Origin: Pseudomonas guariconensis
GTDB taxonomy: Bacteria; Pseudomonadota; Gammaproteobacteria; Pseudomonadales; Pseudomonadaceae
DNA length: 64,000 bases
NCBI RefSeq assembly: GCF_015680235.1
Contig: NZ_JADLJL010000001.1
Span: 310,001 to 374,000 of the forward strand
Direction: 5' to 3'
Shown here in pieces: positions 61,361-64,000 of this stretch (its first letter is position 1; each line of letters starts with the position of its first letter). The notes beneath the pieces were generated by a model. The model made no database searches and was not told the DNA's origin. It saw nothing but the letters and a program-made list of their open reading frames with translations. Both the position numbers and the translations under genes were made by a program.

Positions 61361-62007
61361 GGCTGGGCCTCCTGGCTGACGGGCTGGGCGAAGAACGCGG
61401 CGACGGCCTTGACCTCGTCATCGGTCATGGCCTTGGCCACGCCGACCATCAACTGGTTGGGATCGTTGCTGCGGCTGCCGTCGCGCCAGGCATTGAGCTG
61501 CGCCACCAGGTAACTGGCCGGCTGCCCGGCCAATGGCGGGAAGTGCTCACCGACGCCACCACCGCCCGGACCGTGACACTGCACGCAGCCTGGTATCTGG
61601 CGGCTCCAGTCGCCATAAAGGGCCAGGCGCGACACCGGGTCCTTGGCGATCTGCTGGCGGCGCAGGTTGGGTGCAGGGTCGGCAGGCAGGCTGGCGAGGT
61701 AGGCGCTGACGGCCTTGATTTCTTCCTCGTCCAGGGCCTTGGCGAGCGGTTCCATGACGGCCTGCTTGCGGCTGCCCTTGCGAAAATCGCTCAATTGCTT
61801 GCTCAGGTAGCCGGCCGACAGGCCAGCCAGGCGGGGGAAGCCGGCGGCGGCGATGCCTTTGCCGTCCGGGCCATGGCAGCCCAGGCAAGCCATGGCGGCG
61901 GGGTTCTGCCCGCCCTGGGTGAAGATCTTCTGGCCATCGACGGCATGCGCCGTGGGCCAGGCCAGGATCAGCAGGCTGCCGATCGCGACGCGACTCAACG
62001 GTTTCAT
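61357..62007 (-). CDS. tsdB: Diheme cytochrome c TsdB, electron acceptor of TsdA
   Basis: 216 residues from ATG 62007 (GGAG at 9-bp spacing); the ATG at 62022 has a site too close. Signal peptide MKPLSRVAIGSLLILAWPTA ends at AHA. Two class-I cytochrome domains carry CLGCHG (residues 41-46) and CVQCHG (141-146), as in cytochrome c4. TsdB passes electrons from TsdA towards the oxidases. Overlaps tsdA by 4 bp. Confidence 0.87.
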   Translation of the reverse strand: MKPLSRVAIGSLLILAWPTAHAVDGQKIFTQGGQNPAAMACLGCHGPDGKGIAAAGFPRLAGLSAGYLSKQLSDFRKGSRKQAVMEPLAKALDEEEIKAVSAYLASLPADPAPNLRRQQIAKDPVSRLALYGDWSRQIPGCVQCHGPGGGGVGEHFPPLAGQPASYLVAQLNAWRDGSRSNDPNQLMVGVAKAMTDDEVKAVAAFFAQPVSQEAQP

Positions 62008-62152
62008 CACGGAACGCTCCATTTTCCTTGTTATAAGCTTAGGCTTATTCGGTATAAGCCAAAAAAGAGTAGGCCTATCCCCGGTGGGGAACAACGCCCA
62101 CCGGACAAGAAAATGGCAATTTGCCTGCTAATCGCTCATTAACTGAGCTGGA

Positions 62153-62518
62153 TCAAGATCCTGAGATGCACTGGGTCGCCGCGGTGCGCACGTCACCCAG
62201 GCGCAGGGGGAAGTTGTTCAGGCGCTCGTGCAGCTTGATGCTGCTGCCACTGCCACGTTTGTCGATGTCCACCAGCGCCGCAGGACCGGCACCTGCGGAC
62301 AGTTTCTGCGGCACGATCAGGCGCAGGCCATCGTCGCCCAGGGGCTCTTCGACCAGAGGGTCGCGGGTTTCGGCCAACTTGCTCTTGACGCAGTCGGCAT
62401 ACTGGCGAGGCGTCTTGCCGGACATCACGTCCAGGGTCTCCCGGGATTGTTCAAGCTCCGAAACACTGACACAGCCGCCCAGCGCCACCAACGACATCGC
62501 CGCTACCAACCCCTTCAT
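62153..62518 (-). CDS. Small lipoprotein of unknown function
   Basis: 121 residues from ATG 62518 (AGGTGG upstream). Signal peptide MKGLVAAMSLVALGGC with lipobox LGGC, so Cys 16 should be lipidated. The mature part is short and mixed in charge (ETLDVMSGKTPRQYADCVKS; LSAGAGPAALVDIDKRGSGS). No domain recognised; similar lipoproteins are common in Pseudomonas. It lies 146 bp before tsdB on the same strand. Confidence 0.7.
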   Translation of the reverse strand: MKGLVAAMSLVALGGCVSVSELEQSRETLDVMSGKTPRQYADCVKSKLAETRDPLVEEPLGDDGLRLIVPQKLSAGAGPAALVDIDKRGSGSSIKLHERLNNFPLRLGDVRTAATQCISGS

Positions 62519-62679
62519 TCGCACCACCTTTCGATCGACAAGAAACGGTTGGACAACAGCCGGGCGGATTTGCTCCCTGCTTTGGCAGATTTATCTTTGG
62601 CCTAACCATCCGGGCGCGAGTCCATCCTGACATCGTGGTATCGTTTGCCTTTGCTGAACCAATCCTTGCGGAGCACCCC

Positions 62680-62982
62680 ATGAAATTCGTACACCAGCGC
62701 GAGCACCTGAACGAGGACGACGTGGTCGTCATCGAATGCTCCCAGCGCTGCAATATCCGCCTGATGAACGACGCCAACTTCCGCAGCTTCAAGAATGGCG
62801 GCCGGCACACCTACCACGGTGGCCACTTCATCAAGTTCCCAGCCAAGATCACCGTACCCAGCACCGGCTTCTGGAACATCACCATCGACACCGTGAGCCC
62901 GCGCCCGATCTCGGTGACGCGCAAGCCGACCTTCACCCACAAGATCAAGATCATTCGCCGTTCGTCCTCCAGACTCGGATAA
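62680..62982 (+). CDS. DUF1883 domain protein
   Basis: 100 residues from ATG 62680 with GCGGAGC upstream. The sequence MKFVHQREHLNEDDVVVIEC through KNGGRHTYHGGHFIKFPAKI and GFWNITIDTV matches the DUF1883 fold, a small beta-sandwich. The tail is basic (KIKIIRRSSSRLG). Function unknown. A 56-residue gene follows after 9 bp. Confidence 0.85.
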   Translation: MKFVHQREHLNEDDVVVIECSQRCNIRLMNDANFRSFKNGGRHTYHGGHFIKFPAKITVPSTGFWNITIDTVSPRPISVTRKPTFTHKIKIIRRSSSRLG

Positions 62983-62991
62983 GGCCCCGCC

Positions 62992-63162
62992 ATGACCCAG
63001 ACCATCAAATACGTGATCAAGTACAAGCTCGACGGCGAGCGCCGCTGGGACTTCGCTTTGATGCCCGACGCCTCCCAGGAACAGGCCCTGGAAGCGCTGC
63101 GCAAGATCCATGGCGAAGACGCCGAGAAAATCAGCGACATCCAGGTCAGCAAGGCCCTGTAA
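62992..63162 (+). CDS. Small conserved protein, 56 residues
   Basis: 56 residues, MTQTIKYVIKYKLDGERRWD onward, mixed charge, no signal. It begins 9 bp after the DUF1883 stop and ends 35 bp before the nitronate monooxygenase, so all three may share a transcript. Likely real from its codon pattern and spacing; function unknown. Confidence 0.6.
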   Translation: MTQTIKYVIKYKLDGERRWDFALMPDASQEQALEALRKIHGEDAEKISDIQVSKAL

Positions 63163-63197
63163 TTCCCCGCCCGATCCTCGCCCACAAGGAGTAGCGC

Positions 63198-64000
63198 ATG
63201 AGCAACTGGCCCGACCGACGCATTCTCGATCTGCTGGGCATCGAGTTGCCCATCCTCCAGGCCCCCATGGCGGGGGCCACCGGGTCGGCCATGGCCATCG
63301 CCGTGGGCAACGCCGGCGGGCTCGGCGCCCTGCCCTGTGCCATGCTCAGCGCCGAGCAGGTGCGCGCCGAGATCGAGGCGTTTCGTGCAGGCTGCCAGGG
63401 CCCGCTCAACCTGAATTTCTTCTGCCATCAGCCGCCGGCGCCCGACGCCGAGCGCGACCTGCGCTGGAAGCAGGCACTCAAGCCCTACTACGAGGAAACG
63501 GGGGCGGACTTCGACGCACCGACACCGGTCTCAAACCGCGCACCGTTCGATGAGCAAAGCTGCCAGTTGGTAGAGCAACTACGCCCCGAGGTGGTGAGCT
63601 TTCACTTCGGCCTGCCCCAGGCCGACCTGCTGCAACGGGTCAAGGCCAGTGGCGCCAAGGTGCTGTCCAGCGCCACCACGGTGGAAGAAGCGGTGTGGCT
63701 TGAGGCCAATGGCTGCGACGCGATCATCGCCATGGGCTACGAAGCGGGTGGTCATCGCGGCATGTTCCTGAGCGAAGACATCACCAGCCAGGTCGGCACC
63801 TTCGCCTTGGTGCCCCAGGTAGTGGATGCGGTCCAGGTACCGGTGATCGCTGCCGGCGGCATCGGCGACCACCGCGGCCTGGTCGCCGCCCTGGCCCTGG
63901 GCGCCTCGGCGGTGCAGGTGGGCACCGCTTACCTGTTCTGCCCGCAGGCCAAGGTATCGCCGGCCCATCGCCGCGCGCTGGACAGCGCCCCGGCCAGCGA
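63198..64000 (+). CDS. Nitronate monooxygenase (2-nitropropane dioxygenase) family, 3' end beyond window
   Basis: At least 267 residues; the frame stays open to the right edge. AAGGAG lies 7 bp before ATG 63198. FMN-barrel landmarks: LPILQAPMAGATGSAMAIAV, AIIAMGYEAGGHRGMF with the catalytic His in the AGGH segment, and VPVIAAGGIGDHRGLVAALA with GASAVQVGTAYLFC. The family oxidises alkyl nitronates, including toxic propionate-3-nitronate, using FMN and O2. Last feature of the window. Confidence 0.9.
   Translation, partial: MSNWPDRRILDLLGIELPILQAPMAGATGSAMAIAVGNAGGLGALPCAMLSAEQVRAEIEAFRAGCQGPLNLNFFCHQPPAPDAERDLRWKQALKPYYEETGADFDAPTPVSNRAPFDEQSCQLVEQLRPEVVSFHFGLPQADLLQRVKASGAKVLSSATTVEEAVWLEANGCDAIIAMGYEAGGHRGMFLSEDITSQVGTFALVPQVVDAVQVPVIAAGGIGDHRGLVAALALGASAVQVGTAYLFCPQAKVSPAHRRALDSAPAS

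Overview
The window is GC-rich, densely coded gammaproteobacterial chromosome and reads like a Pseudomonas of the P. putida group. The support is the gene families (NhaB, ProP, EhuABCD, Gor-GalU-Udg, AhpCF, TsdBA) and the many REP-type palindromes with the cores GGAGCGGGCTTGTCCCGCG and GGAGCGGCCTTGTGCCGCG. The species call is inference. I see no rRNA, tRNA, CRISPR array, integrase or transposase.

Layout. 1-2.7 kb: end of a putrescine (Puu-type) module with FAD oxidase, cupin-XRE regulator and glutamate-polyamine ligase. 2.9-11 kb: mixed housekeeping genes: TSUP permease, NudC, enoyl-CoA hydratase, NhaB, a GFA protein, a Gly/His-rich exported protein, a RibD/DHFR-like reductase and a BCCT carrier. 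11.1-23.7 kb: an ectoine/hydroxyectoine utilisation locus. The uptake operon ehuBCDA runs leftward; the MocR-type regulator enuR and then eutB-eutC-doeA-doeB-doeC-doeD run rightward, with 640 bp of REP mosaic between enuR and eutB. 23.8-30 kb: a LysR/SDR pair and several small or poorly known genes (hydrophilic stress-like protein, TraX-like protein, lipoprotein, LuxR-type regulator, basic exported protein). 30.1-34.4 kb: a molybdenum hydroxylase pair and the osmosensory transporter ProP. 34.7-42.5 kb: an uncharacterised operon: LysR / aldehyde dehydrogenase, atypical M19 dipeptidase, atypical BCCT carrier, orphan 572-residue protein, DUF3726 protein, RidA. 42.8-49.4 kb: a tyrosine-phosphatase autotransporter, AraC regulator, NhaA, MscS channel and NTF2-like protein. 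49.6-64 kb: siderophore receptor, HAD phosphatase, YceH, AhpF/AhpC, Gor, GalU, Udg, TsdA/TsdB and small genes, ending inside a nitronate monooxygenase.

How the genes work together. Much of the window concerns osmolytes and salt: two BCCT carriers, the Ehu importer, ProP, NhaA, NhaB and an MscS channel. The ectoine locus should import ectoine, open its ring (DoeA), deacetylate it (DoeB), transaminate diaminobutyrate (DoeD) and oxidise the semialdehyde to aspartate (DoeC), under EnuR. A 16-bp palindrome of form ATTG-N2-CTAG-N2-CAWT occurs once upstream of enuR and once upstream of eutB and is a candidate EnuR operator. The 35.7-42.5 kb operon is the best candidate for an undescribed system. Its carrier and dipeptidase both depart from their family motifs, and two of its proteins have no known function. 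I infer uptake and breakdown of an osmolyte-like amine or amino-acid derivative.
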